In this document: piece by piece, positions 1-6,444 of the stretch
How the letters are laid out: every line of letters begins with the position of its first letter
Numbering within the stretch: position 1 is the first letter of the stretch
Assembly: GCA_934754735.1 (NCBI GenBank)
Contig: CAKVJE010000045.1
Span: 1-15,335 of the forward strand
DNA from: an uncultured Candidatus Melainabacteria bacterium
GTDB lineage: Bacteria; Cyanobacteriota; Vampirovibrionia; Gastranaerophilales; Gastranaerophilaceae
Direction: 5' to 3'
Length of the DNA stretch: 15,335 bases
Program-made: the position numbers and the translations under genes
The notes under the pieces: generated by a model
Seen by the model: only the letters and a program-made list of their open reading frames with translations
Told to the model about the DNA's origin: nothing
Database searches by the model: none

Positions 1-102
1 ATGGCTTTCGAAGAAGAATTCGGTTGCGAAATTCCTGATGAAGAAGCTGAAAAAATTCAAACAGTTCAAGATGCAGTTAACTACATCGAAGCTCACTCAT
101 AG
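1..102 (+). CDS. acpP: Acyl carrier protein, C-terminal fragment (gene begins before the window)
   Basis: The first 33 codons read as the C-terminal third of acyl carrier protein: acidic helix-III/IV sequence ([17 protein letters not shown], then [11 protein letters not shown]) ending in TAG. This is the part that follows the DSL phosphopantetheine-serine motif, which must lie upstream of base 1. ACP carries growing acyl chains as thioesters in the cytosolic type II fatty acid synthase. The ATG at base 1 is probably the internal Met of the family's conserved DSLD-x-VE-x-VM-x-FEEEF region, not a start codon. fabF follows 128 bases downstream, the common acpP-fabF order, but a hairpin terminator separates the two. 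The call rests on this short but very characteristic segment. Confidence 0.92.
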   Translation: MAFEEEFGCEIPDEEAEKIQTVQDAVNYIEAHS

Positions 103-121
103 TAAGTTTTAAGTTTATATT

Positions 122-155
122 AAGAGGGTGAGGATTATATATTTTCGCCCTCTTT
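122..155 (+). terminator. Rho-independent terminator after acpP
   Basis: A 10-bp stem (AAGAGGGTGA at 122-131 with TCGCCCTCTT at 145-154, including one G-U pair) encloses a 13-base loop and runs into a short T-rich tail. It lies 19 bases after the acpP stop. The T tract is short, so it may only attenuate read-through into fabF. Confidence 0.7.
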
Positions 156-230
156 ATTTATTATTATGGTAGCTGATTTAAACAATCCTTGATTGTGTAA
201 GCTAGAAATTTAACTAAGGAAAAGGGGAAG

Positions 231-1484
231 ATGACTAAACGTAGAGTTGTTATAACAGGGATGGGAGCAGTTACTCCATGCGGTATTGGAGTTGATAATT
301 TTTGGAATGCTCTTCTTAATGGTAAAAGCGGTGTTTCACTAATCGAATCTATTGATACAGAAAAACACACTGTAAAAATAGCTGGTGAAATTAAAGATAA
401 AGATTTTAATCCTGAAGATTATATGTCTTCTAAGGATGCAAACAGAATGGATAGATTTACTCAATTTGCAATGGTAGCAGCTGATGAAGCGATTGCAGAT
501 TCAGGTATTGACGAAGCTAACATTGATCCATACAGAATTGGTGTTTTGGTAAGTTCTGCAGCAGGTGGTTTCAAAACATTTGAAAAGAACCATATGGCTA
601 TGATTAATAAAGGACCTACAAAAGGCTCTCCATTCACAGTTCCTATGTTAATCGTTGATATGGCATCAGGTCGTGTATCTATGAAACATGGTTACAAAGG
701 TGTAAACAAAGCTGTTGTCTCTGCTTGTGCTACAGGTTCTCACTCAATCGGTGACGCATTCAGAACAATCCAATACGGCGATGCTGATGTTATGGTAGCT
801 GGCGGTTGCGAAGCTACAATCACAACATTGGGTATTGGTGCATTCACAGCAGCTAGAACTCTTTCTAAGAGAAATGATGAACCTACAAAAGCTTCAAGAC
901 CTTATGATAAAGATAGAGATGGTTTTGTAATGGGTGAAGGCGCAGGTGTAGTTGTTCTTGAAGAATATGAACACGCAAAAGCTCGTGGTGCTAAGATTTA
1001 TGCAGAAATCGTTGGTTATGGTCAATCCGCTGATGCTTACGATATGGTTGCTCCGGATCCGGACGGTAACGGTGCAATTAAGGCTATGGAATTGGCTCTT
1101 GCTGATGCAGGCATGAAACCTGAAGACATTGATTACATCAATCCACACGGAACAAGTACAGGTTTAGGTGATGTTGCGGAATCTCAAGCTATTGCTAAGA
1201 TTTTTGGCGACAAGGAAAAAAATCCAAACTTGTTAGTAAGTTCAACTAAGAGTATGCATGGTCATATGTTGGGCGCAACTGGTGCTGTTGAAGGTATTGT
1301 TTGTGTTAAAACTATTACAGACGGTAAAGTTCCTCCAACAATCAACCTTGATAACCAAGACGAACACGTTGCTAATCTGGATTATGTTCCACATAAAGCA
1401 AGAGAAAAGAAGGTTCATGCAGCACTTTCAAATTCATTCGGATTTGGTGGTCACAACGCGACTTTGGTTTTCAAAGAAGTGTAG
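231..1484 (+). CDS. fabF: 3-oxoacyl-[acyl-carrier-protein] synthase II (KAS II)
   Basis: This 417-residue protein is a full-length KAS II, which condenses malonyl-ACP with acyl-ACP in the elongation step of type II fatty acid synthesis in the cytosol. The thiolase-fold catalytic triad is visible: Cys166 in SACATGSHSIGDAF, His306 in NPHGTSTGLGD and His345 in KSMHGHMLGATGAVEG, with the conserved Lys340 just before. The C-terminal glycine-rich SNSFGFGGHNATL loop is present. The start at 231 is preceded by a purine-rich ribosome binding site (AAGGAAAAGGGG) and gives the usual N terminus (RRVVITGMGAVTPCG). Its neighbour upstream is acpP, its carrier substrate. Length and motifs match the family throughout and nothing looks broken. 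FabB is the alternative, but the sequence and the acpP neighbourhood favour FabF. Confidence 0.97.
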   Translation: MTKRRVVITGMGAVTPCGIGVDNFWNALLNGKSGVSLIESIDTEKHTVKIAGEIKDKDFNPEDYMSSKDANRMDRFTQFAMVAADEAIADSGIDEANIDPYRIGVLVSSAAGGFKTFEKNHMAMINKGPTKGSPFTVPMLIVDMASGRVSMKHGYKGVNKAVVSACATGSHSIGDAFRTIQYGDADVMVAGGCEATITTLGIGAFTAARTLSKRNDEPTKASRPYDKDRDGFVMGEGAGVVVLEEYEHAKARGAKIYAEIVGYGQSADAYDMVAPDPDGNGAIKAMELALADAGMKPEDIDYINPHGTSTGLGDVAESQAIAKIFGDKEKNPNLLVSSTKSMHGHMLGATGAVEGIVCVKTITDGKVPPTINLDNQDEHVANLDYVPHKAREKKVHAALSNSFGFGGHNATLVFKEV

Positions 1485-1525
1485 CTTGAATTTAATTTAG
1501 TTTAATATATAATAAAATAAAAAAG

Positions 1526-1564
1526 GAGAAAGAGAGAAAATTTTTTAATCTTTCTCTTTTTTTT
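1526..1564 (+). terminator. Rho-independent terminator after fabF
   Basis: The purine-rich arm GAGAAAGA (1526-1533) can pair with TCTTTCTC (1549-1556), and an alternative register AGAGAAA/TTTCTCT (1533-1539/1551-1557) is also possible. Either stem runs into a long T tract at 1557-1564. It lies about 40 bases after the fabF stop. Confidence 0.7.
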
Positions 1565-1600
1565 GTTTTTAAAATAAAATATTAAGTTAGGAAAAACCAA

Positions 1601-2206
1601 ATGTTAGAAATACAACCAACACAAACAAAAGAATTATTTTGCCAAAAATATTGGCGTATGGCTAAAGAAAATCAAAGATTCGCTATGCCAAGACTTGGAA
1701 ATTACGAGTTTCATAGTATTAATAATGCACTAATGGGCATAAGCGGTTTAGCTTCAACTCCACAAGACATTAAACACTCGTTATTTAACAATGATTTTTC
1801 AATCAGATTAAATTCAAAAACACTTGATAAAGATACGATTCTATGGCGTGGAATTGAAAAACCTTCAGGCATGCGCTTCGGACTATTTGATTATGCCAGT
1901 AAATTCTTTCTAAAATGCTTAAAACTATCTAAAGGAGAAAGTTTTTACATGCCACAATATTCATTTTGGTCTAGCAGTAAAGACTTAGCTTTAGATTATG
2001 CTGGAACTAATAAGTCATACGGAAAATCAAAAGGAATTGTTTTTGAATTAAATGCGCCAATGGGTACAAGCATCTCCGGAGACTGTTATCCAATTTTAAA
2101 ACGAGCCTCAAAGTTCCTATGTAAAGAAAATAAACTTGTGACAGATGAATATGGAAATGATGCATATAACCATATAAAACTTGATTTGTTAGAACAAAAA
2201 ATATAA
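1601..2206 (+). CDS. ADP-ribosyltransferase-like protein lacking the catalytic ExE motif
   Basis: This 201-residue protein has no signal peptide or membrane segment. Its C-terminal two thirds resemble the R-S-E class of ADP-ribosyltransferase toxins. In order: an Arg at the end of a first strand (ILWRGI, Arg83); a Lys-Gly before a second strand (KGESF); an STS-type motif at 122-126 (FWSSS, then a helix with an ALDYA segment, family pattern FTSTSxxxxxAxxFA); and a hydrophobic strand plus PxGT turn (GIVFELNAPMGT). Where the family has ExE followed by hydrophobics and a basic turn, this protein reads LKRASKFLC, so both glutamates appear to be replaced. It could be a catalytically dead homologue, a divergent transferase, or a coincidental match. 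The start has a weak AGGAAAAA site nearby. It sits only about 36 bases after the fabF terminator and ends at a shared bidirectional terminator. The fold call is moderate; no function is assigned. Confidence 0.55.
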   Translation: MLEIQPTQTKELFCQKYWRMAKENQRFAMPRLGNYEFHSINNALMGISGLASTPQDIKHSLFNNDFSIRLNSKTLDKDTILWRGIEKPSGMRFGLFDYASKFFLKCLKLSKGESFYMPQYSFWSSSKDLALDYAGTNKSYGKSKGIVFELNAPMGTSISGDCYPILKRASKFLCKENKLVTDEYGNDAYNHIKLDLLEQKI

Positions 2207-2212
2207 ACAATA

Positions 2213-2252
2213 AAAAACGACGAATACTTAAGAAAAGTCATTCGTCGTTTTT
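2213..2252. terminator. Bidirectional terminator between converging genes
   Basis: A perfect 13-bp inverted repeat (AAAAACGACGAAT at 2213-2225, ATTCGTCGTTTTT at 2240-2252) with a 14-base loop is flanked by A's on the left and T's on the right. It therefore serves both the gene ending at 2206 on the plus strand and the symporter ending at 2268 on the minus strand. Confidence 0.9.
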
Positions 2253-2267
2253 AGTAATTTTATATAT

Positions 2268-3785
2268 TTAGAACTTTATAAATTGTTTAACAAATTTCAT
2301 ATCTTGTTTTTCTAAATATGATTTCAAATCACGTTTAATTTCAGGACACAAAATATACAATACAATGATATTTGGAACACACAATGCAATCATCATAGCG
2401 TCTGTAATATCGATAACTGATTTAACGTTCATAGCTGAACCAATAATAATAAATAAGCAGTAAATCAAGTTGAAAGCTAGAACACGTTTTTTACCTTCAC
2501 CAAATAAGAATGTCCAAGCTTTTTGTCCGTAATAAGCCCAAGAAATCAAAGTTGATAATGCAAACATTACAGCAATTATTGAAAGAATAATTGGGAAGAA
2601 CGGAATTACTGATTGGAAAGCATTTGACGCTAATTCAATACCTGAAATTTCCTTTGCAGCATGTGTGCAAGCACCTGAAAATACGATTGCAAAAGAAGTA
2701 AATAAGCAAAGAACACCTGTTAAAAATGTTTCTAATAAAGCTACAAAACCTTGAGAAACAGGTTCTTTAGTTTGAGCAGTAGCATAAACAATCGCAGCCG
2801 CACCTGTTCCAGCTTCATTTGATTGAACAGAACGTCTTAAACCAATAATAATTGTACCAAAGATACCGCCAGCAACAGCTGTTGGATGAAAAGCTTCGCG
2901 GATAATCAAAGCAATTGCGTGAGGAATATGAACAAAGTTAGCAAGTATTACGATAGTACCTGAAACGATATATAACAAGCACATTGTCGGAGTTAAAATT
3001 GTTGTAACTTTTGCTATGCTTTTAATACCACCAACAATTACCATACCTATTAAAACAGCTGCAACTAAACCGATTAACCAAGTATAACCGTGGAAAATAC
3101 TGTGTGAACCACCTGTTATAAATACGATTTGGTGCGCAGTTTGGTTAATTTGAATCATATTGCCGCCTGTAATGCCACCACCAATGCAAAGTATTGCATA
3201 TAATACTGATAAAGGTTGACCTAGCCAACGCATTTTCTTTCTGGTTAAACCGTGAGCAATATAGTGCATAGGACCACCGGAAACAGAACCGTCAAGGTTA
3301 AATCTTCTATATTTTACTGCTAAAGTTGCTTCAACAAATTTGATTGACATACCTAAAAGAGCACCGGCAAAAATCCAAAATGCAGCACCAGGGCCACCGA
3401 TTGAAATTGAAATTGCAACACCTGCAATACTTCCGATACCTATTGTACCTGATAAAGCTGTTGCAAGAGCTTGGAATGATGATACTTCACCACATCCGTC
3501 GTTATGCTTTTCAGCAGGTTTTGCAACAACATCAAGTGCGTGTTTAAACCCCCAAACAGAAATTCCTTTAAAATAGAATGTGAAAAAGAAACCTGCGATT
3601 AAAACCCAAAAAATGATTAATGGAACATCGTTACCACAGATATTAATTGGGAAGAAAATTAATTTAGCAACCGCGTCAGAAACTGGCGCGACATGCTTAT
3701 CCATAAATGCGTCTACATTCATAGCTTGCGCAGACTGTAGAGTCATAAGCATTGTCGTAAATAACATCATCAAAAATCTCTTCAT
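2268..3785 (-). CDS. AGCS-family sodium:amino-acid (alanine/glycine-type) symporter
   Basis: This 505-residue polytopic membrane protein is rich in hydrophobic helices. Alanine-or-glycine:cation symporter family signatures are visible: GTIGIGSIAGVA (113-124) followed by GGPGAAFW and the helix ending FVEATLAVKYR; GSVSGGPMHYI; and RRSVQSNEAGTGAA (317-330), the conserved SNEAG loop. Such proteins bring in small neutral amino acids with Na+. Two oddities: the usual Asn of the GNIAGVA motif is Ser119, and the canonical F-x-DT motif after SNEAG is replaced by LETFL. The first 21 residues (MKRFLMMLF...QSAQA) look like a cleavable signal peptide, unusual for the family; Met22 is an alternative start. 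However, the upstream AAGGGAAAAGAG ribosome site favours Met1. It stands alone, divergent from a small hypothetical gene. The family call is firm; the substrate is inferred. Confidence 0.88.
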   Translation of the reverse strand: MKRFLMMLFTTMLMTLQSAQAMNVDAFMDKHVAPVSDAVAKLIFFPINICGNDVPLIIFWVLIAGFFFTFYFKGISVWGFKHALDVVAKPAEKHNDGCGEVSSFQALATALSGTIGIGSIAGVAISISIGGPGAAFWIFAGALLGMSIKFVEATLAVKYRRFNLDGSVSGGPMHYIAHGLTRKKMRWLGQPLSVLYAILCIGGGITGGNMIQINQTAHQIVFITGGSHSIFHGYTWLIGLVAAVLIGMVIVGGIKSIAKVTTILTPTMCLLYIVSGTIVILANFVHIPHAIALIIREAFHPTAVAGGIFGTIIIGLRRSVQSNEAGTGAAAIVYATAQTKEPVSQGFVALLETFLTGVLCLFTSFAIVFSGACTHAAKEISGIELASNAFQSVIPFFPIILSIIAVMFALSTLISWAYYGQKAWTFLFGEGKKRVLAFNLIYCLFIIIGSAMNVKSVIDITDAMMIALCVPNIIVLYILCPEIKRDLKSYLEKQDMKFVKQFIKF

Positions 3786-3830
3786 AATCTCTTTTCCCTT
3801 AATTCTCGGCTATTTTACCACTTTTTATTC

Positions 3831-3851
3831 ATTGTATCAGAAAAATGTCAA
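3831..3851 (-). promoter_or_regulatory. Candidate promoter of the AGCS symporter gene
   Basis: On the minus strand an extended -10 (TGATACAAT, plus-strand 3831-3839) lies about 45 bases upstream of the start codon. A perfect TTGACA hexamer (plus-strand TGTCAA at 3846-3851) is close by, but it is only 9 bases from that -10. The two therefore cannot be a standard -35/-10 pair: either the extended -10 works with the activator repeats above it, or TTGACA pairs with a weak AT-rich -10 further down. Confidence 0.4.
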
Positions 3852-3854
3852 ATC

Positions 3855-3896
3855 ATTACAAAATCTTTACAAAATAGTACAGAATGTAACAGAATA
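3855..3896. promoter_or_regulatory. Four phased TACA repeats, likely response-regulator binding sites
   Basis: TTACA (3856-3860), TTACA (3867-3871), GTACA (3877-3881) and TAACA (3887-3891), each followed by RAAT, begin 11, 10 and 10 bases apart, one DNA turn each. Direct repeats with this spacing are typical binding sites of OmpR/PhoB-family response regulators. They lie immediately upstream of the minus-strand TTGACA hexamer, where such activators usually bind. The identity of the regulator is unknown. Confidence 0.45.
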
Positions 3897-3955
3897 AAGC
3901 AATTTTTTCAAAGAAAAATACTTTATATATGTAATATAAATTTAGGTTGGTTGTT

Positions 3956-4261
3956 ATGATTTCAATAAGTTTATTAAATGGAGCAAAAAGCCTTATTAGA
4001 GGTGAATACAAAGAAATGATGTCCGGTATTGGAAGCATCAAATCGAAAGTTGTGAACAATTATCAAATCGGAAAACGATTGGCCGAAATAAAGGGATATC
4101 ATAAGATTCCTACAATCACAAATAGCATTTTTACTAAAACAAAAATTACAAAAAAAGAACTTCCGGCACTAATGGCATTAGGTGGTACCTTCACTCCGAT
4201 TCCCGGAGGAAGTTTTGCGTGTTATTACTTAGGTAAAATGGTAAATAAAGTTAGGTTATAA
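3956..4261 (+). CDS. Small hypothetical protein with Gly/Pro-rich C terminus
   Basis: This 101-residue protein was not recognised as a named family. It has a basic N-terminal half (ISLLNGAKSLIRGEYKEMMSGIGSIKSK) and a C-terminal segment LPALMALGGTFTPIPGGSFACYYLGKMVNK. The P-x-PGG-x turn sits inside a short hydrophobic stretch of the kind seen in small bacterial membrane-associated proteins. The ATG at 3956 is preferred over an in-frame TTG at 3947 because TAGG lies at a better distance from it. The segment upstream (3897-3941) is AT-rich and probably holds its promoter. It diverges from the symporter gene. No domain assignment is made; the coding call rests on plausible composition, start site and lack of overlap with other genes. 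Confidence 0.6.
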   Translation: MISISLLNGAKSLIRGEYKEMMSGIGSIKSKVVNNYQIGKRLAEIKGYHKIPTITNSIFTKTKITKKELPALMALGGTFTPIPGGSFACYYLGKMVNKVRL

Positions 4262-4330
4262 GATTCTCAAGAAGATTTTTTCTCTGTTTTTATTCAATTT
4301 AAAGAATGTTCAATATGAACATTGATGTCA

Positions 4331-4402
4331 ATTTTATACTTGTAATTTTAAATATGTCAACCGATAATGTGTTCTTTTCTTTTTACTTACTTTTATCTAG
4401 TA
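4331..4402 (+). repeat. Direct repeat copy 1 (partial unit, GTCAACCGATA class)
   Basis: About 62 bases starting ATTTTATACTTGTAATTTTA and running through GTCAACCGATAATGTGTTC closely match the segment at 4709-4772. The left stem arm expected 35 bases before GTCAACC (4356-4362) has decayed here, so this looks like a truncated first unit of the array. Confidence 0.75.
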
Positions 4403-4435
4403 GTTTTTATTTTGGGTGACGAAAGTTTTTATAAT

Positions 4436-4623
4436 ACCCTCTCCCTTTTTCACCACACTTCCCAGTTGGTAAGTACAACTGCTAGCTAGGAAGTGAAGCA
4501 GAAAACTCCCCCGAGGGAGGGGGATGCGTCCAGTTTGTAGTTTTTATTTGAGGATGACTTGGTGGAATAATATAGTTTAGTAGTGTTTCTGTTGTCATCC
4601 GATAGTGTGTGATAAGTCTTTTT
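4436..4623 (+). repeat. Array unit 2: C/G-rich hairpin plus GGATGAC/GTCATCC stem
   Basis: The unit begins with CCCTCTCCC and contains a nested hairpin: CACTTCC 4456-4462 with GGAAGTG 4489-4495, and inner CAGTTG 4463-4468 with CAACTG 4476-4481. A CTCCC/GGGAG hairpin follows at 4506-4519, then the phrase GGATGCG and a TTGTAGT segment. It ends with a GGATGAC (4552-4558) / GTCATCC (4594-4600) stem separated by exactly 35 bases. Confidence 0.75.
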
Positions 4624-4629
4624 TTATAA

Positions 4630-4772
4630 AACCCTCTCCCTAGCCCTCCCCCGAGGGAGGGGATGCGCCTAACTTGTAGTCTCGTATTGAGGTTGACAGG
4701 GAGGTTGAATTTATACATGTAGTTTTAAATATGTCAACCGATAGAGTGTTCTTTTCTTTTTGCTTACTTTTT
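4630..4772 (+). repeat. Array unit 3: C/G-rich hairpin plus GGTTGAC/GTCAACC stem
   Basis: Same order of modules as the unit before it: CCCTCTCCC, CCCTCCCCCGAGGGAGGGG, ATGCG, TTGTAGT, then GGTTGAC (4691-4697) and GTCAACC (4733-4739), again exactly 35 bases apart. The nested CACTTCC hairpin of unit 2 is absent. Together the three units fill most of the 590-base gene-free stretch 4262-4851; nothing coding was seen in it. Confidence 0.75.
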
Positions 4773-4795
4773 CTTTTTAGTAAAGAAAAAGTAAG
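4763..4795. terminator. Perfect 14-bp AT-rich hairpin upstream of atpB
   Basis: CTTACTTTTTCTTT (4763-4776) and AAAGAAAAAGTAAG (4782-4795) are perfect inverted copies around a 5-base loop. Eleven bases later there is a run of eight T's after CGCTTGCG. It may insulate the atp operon from upstream transcription, or it may simply be the end of the repeat array. The low GC content of the stem makes terminator strength uncertain. Confidence 0.5.
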
Positions 4796-4824
4796 TTGCG
4801 CTTGCGTTTTTTTTGTGCTACATT
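4796..4824 (+). promoter_or_regulatory. Candidate atp operon promoter
   Basis: TTGCGC (4796-4801), a 17-base spacer, and an extended -10 TGcTACATT (TACATT at 4819-4824). Predicted initiation near 4831 leaves about 20 bases of leader including the AGAGAGAGG ribosome site of atpB. The -35 match is weak (TTG only), so the extended TG matters. Confidence 0.4.
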
Positions 4825-4851
4825 TTTTATGAAAAAGAGAGAGGTCATTCC

Positions 4852-5549
4852 ATGAGTGAAGGACATTGGATAGTTAATAAAGTTATTGCAGGCCATGCAA
4901 TGGCATTTAATATGGACACATTGGTTACAATGTGGGCAGCAATGGCATTTTTGATTGTTGTTTCGTTTGTTGTAACAAGAAATATCAGTATATTTCCAAC
5001 AAAGCTTCAAGTTGTTTTTGAAAGCGTTTTAGGTTATTTTAATGACTTGGTTCATAATATGATACATAAAGACGCTGATAAGCATTTTCCGCTTATTGCA
5101 TCTTTGTTTTTGTTTATAGTTACCGCAAACTTGATGGGTCAATTACCTTTAAGAATGATTGAGTTGAAACAGGGTGAAATTGCTTCTCCTACGAATGATA
5201 TCAATTTAACTGCGGGCTTGGCAATTATTGTTTTGGTTTATTATGTTGTTGCAGGATTGATGAAGAAGAAATTCAAGTTTTTCTTGCATGGTTTTTCACT
5301 TGTTGCAATAATTTCGGCTTTGATTGAGATTTTGGAATTGTTCACAAGACCGCTAACGTTGGCATTCGTTTGTTTGGTAATGTTTTGGCTGGTGAAATTC
5401 TGATTGCTGCATTGCTAGGAATTTGCGCTTGGGGTTTACCGCTACCGATGATGTTCTTTGAAATCTTGGTGGCTTGCGTTCAGGCTTTGGTATTCACAAT
5501 GCTTACTACGGTTTATATAGCTTCTGCAGTTAATGAAGAAGAAGGTTAG
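4852..5549 (+). CDS. atpB: ATP synthase F0 subunit a, interrupted by a one-base frameshift
   Basis: Subunit a forms the two half-channels for ions next to the c-ring. From ATG 4852 (preceded by AGAGAGAGG) the reading frame encodes a typical N-terminal portion (SPTNDINLTAGLA, then ALIEILELFTRPLTLA). It then slips after GCA at 5362-5364 and stops at 5403. Reading from CGT at 5367 in the next frame restores the conserved RLFGNVFAGEILIAALLG segment and continues to a stop at 5547-5549 with VQALVFTMLTTVYIASAV. Adding one base in 5365-5366 gives a 232-residue protein with Arg173, equivalent to E. coli Arg210, and Glu182, equivalent to Glu219. The missing base sits in the codon right before the essential Arg. 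No canonical slippery heptamer is present, so a sequence error is the simplest reading. An in-frame TTG at 4813 was rejected as start. Confidence 0.9.
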
Positions 5550-5594
5550 ATTTTTAAAATAAAGTAAACGTACATTAATACGAAGGAGATTAAA

Positions 5595-5840
5595 ATGGAA
5601 GACGTTAAAACAATTTCTGATTTGGCACAATTAGGTGCCGGTATTGCAATCGGTTTTGGTGCAGTTGGTGCAGGTTTAGGTATTGGTATTGCAACAAAAG
5701 GTTTGTTGGAATCAATCGCTAGACAACCTGAAATTGCAGGTAAAGCAGTTGGTTTCTTCTTAGTTGGTGCAGCTATGGCAGAAGCTTGTGCGATTTATGC
5801 ATTGGTTATTGCTTTGAAGTTGTCAGGTATGATGGGTTAA
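5595..5840 (+). CDS. atpE: ATP synthase F0 subunit c (proton-type)
   Basis: This 81-residue proteolipid is a two-helix hairpin that oligomerises into the rotor ring. It has the glycine-rich first helix (GAGLGIGIATKG), the polar loop ARQPE and the second helix carrying the ion-binding carboxylate Glu63 (AMAEACAIY). At the positions that bind Na+ in Ilyobacter tartaricus c (Gln32 and Ser66) this protein has Ile30 and Ala64, so a proton-translocating ring is predicted. The start has a near-perfect ribosome site, AAGGAGAT, six bases before the ATG. This is the strongest in the operon, fitting the high copy number of c. The gap to the repaired atpB end is 45 bases, and a palindromic repeat follows before the next gene. 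Confidence 0.97.
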   Translation: MEDVKTISDLAQLGAGIAIGFGAVGAGLGIGIATKGLLESIARQPEIAGKAVGFFLVGAAMAEACAIYALVIALKLSGMMG

Positions 5841-5849
5841 TTTATAAAA

Positions 5850-5949
5850 CCCTCTCCCATATCCGTAAAGCTCGCTTACGCTTGCTAACGGCTACTCCCT
5901 CTCCCGAGGAGAGGGGATGATATATGTAGGTCGGATTTACCAATCCGAC
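5850..5949 (+). repeat. Composite palindromic repeat between atpE and atpF'
   Basis: CCCTCTCCC (5850-5858) is followed by an imperfect inner hairpin (CCGT..ACGG, AAGC..GCTT). Then comes CCCTCTCC (5897-5904), which pairs with GGAGAGGG (5908-5915) across a CGA loop. A second module, GTCGGATT (5930-5937) / AATCCGAC (5942-5949), follows, with GTAGG before and AAAAA after. Two C-rich arms compete for one G-rich arm. Confidence 0.75.
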
Positions 5950-5968
5950 AAAAACTAAAAGGTCAATT

Positions 5969-6442
5969 ATGGAATTTAACGGAACATTTTTAGCATCAAT
6001 AGTTTCTTTTATTGTCTTTGTTTTCTTGATGAACAAAGTGCTTTATGCACCTATGGGAAAAATCGTAAAAGAAAGACAAAGTTTTGTTGAAGGTAATTTA
6101 AAGAGTGCGGAAGCTAATCATAAACGCGCAGATGAGTTATCACAGGAAAGAGAAGATAAGCTTAGCGGTGCTAAAAATGATGCCCGTTCAAAATACGTTG
6201 AATCTGTAAACGGCTTCAAGAATGAAAAAACTCAGATTGTTGCGAAGGCGCAAGATGAAACTAATGGGGAATTGGCTCAAGCTTATGAAAACTTGAATAA
6301 TGTTTCTAACGAAACAAAAGAGGGTTTGAAATGGAGAATGACTGATTTGGCCAATGATATTGTTGAAAAAGTTTTGGGATATAGAAGTGAAGTTCAAGGC
6401 TTTGATAACGATAAAATTAACGAAATATTGTGGAAGGTTTAG
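5969..6442 (+). CDS. atpF': ATP synthase F0 subunit b' (second b-type stator subunit)
   Basis: This 157-residue protein has one N-terminal membrane helix (about residues 8-22, LASIVSFIVFVFLM), then the KVLYAPMGKIVKERQ segment, and a long charged, coiled-coil-forming domain. Together with the b subunit it makes the peripheral stalk that holds F1 still. Being the first of two consecutive b-like genes, placed between c and b, it corresponds to the b' of Cyanobacteria and some other phyla, which use a b/b' heterodimer rather than a b homodimer. The start has AAAGG upstream. It ends two bases before atpF begins, so the two are probably translationally coupled. The assignment of b' versus b rests on gene order. 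Confidence 0.9.
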   Translation: MEFNGTFLASIVSFIVFVFLMNKVLYAPMGKIVKERQSFVEGNLKSAEANHKRADELSQEREDKLSGAKNDARSKYVESVNGFKNEKTQIVAKAQDETNGELAQAYENLNNVSNETKEGLKWRMTDLANDIVEKVLGYRSEVQGFDNDKINEILWKV

Positions 6443-6444
6443 TG

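Noticed and set aside
3340..3576. Plus-strand open frame antisense to the symporter
   Set aside because: It is a shadow of the conserved AGCS gene on the other strand, without a start signal.
4482..4718. Minus-strand open frame across the repeat array
   Set aside because: It is built entirely of the palindromic repeats, has no ribosome site and encodes low-complexity sequence.
4331..4772. CRISPR array
   Set aside because: The repeats are long, diverged, few and internally structured, with no short identical repeats or regular unique spacers.
5359..5370. Programmed -1 ribosomal frameshifting in atpB
   Set aside because: The bases TTGGCATTCGT do not form a slippery heptamer and no clear stimulatory hairpin follows. 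It was kept only as a possibility in the frameshift finding.
5595..5840. Sodium-translocating c-ring
   Set aside because: The positions matching Gln32 and Ser66 of the Ilyobacter c subunit are Ile30 and Ala64, so the Na+ coordination is missing.
5930..5949. Terminator between atpE and atpF'
   Set aside because: The GTCGGATT/AATCCGAC stem is followed by A's, not T's, on the plus strand, so it is not a plus-strand intrinsic terminator.
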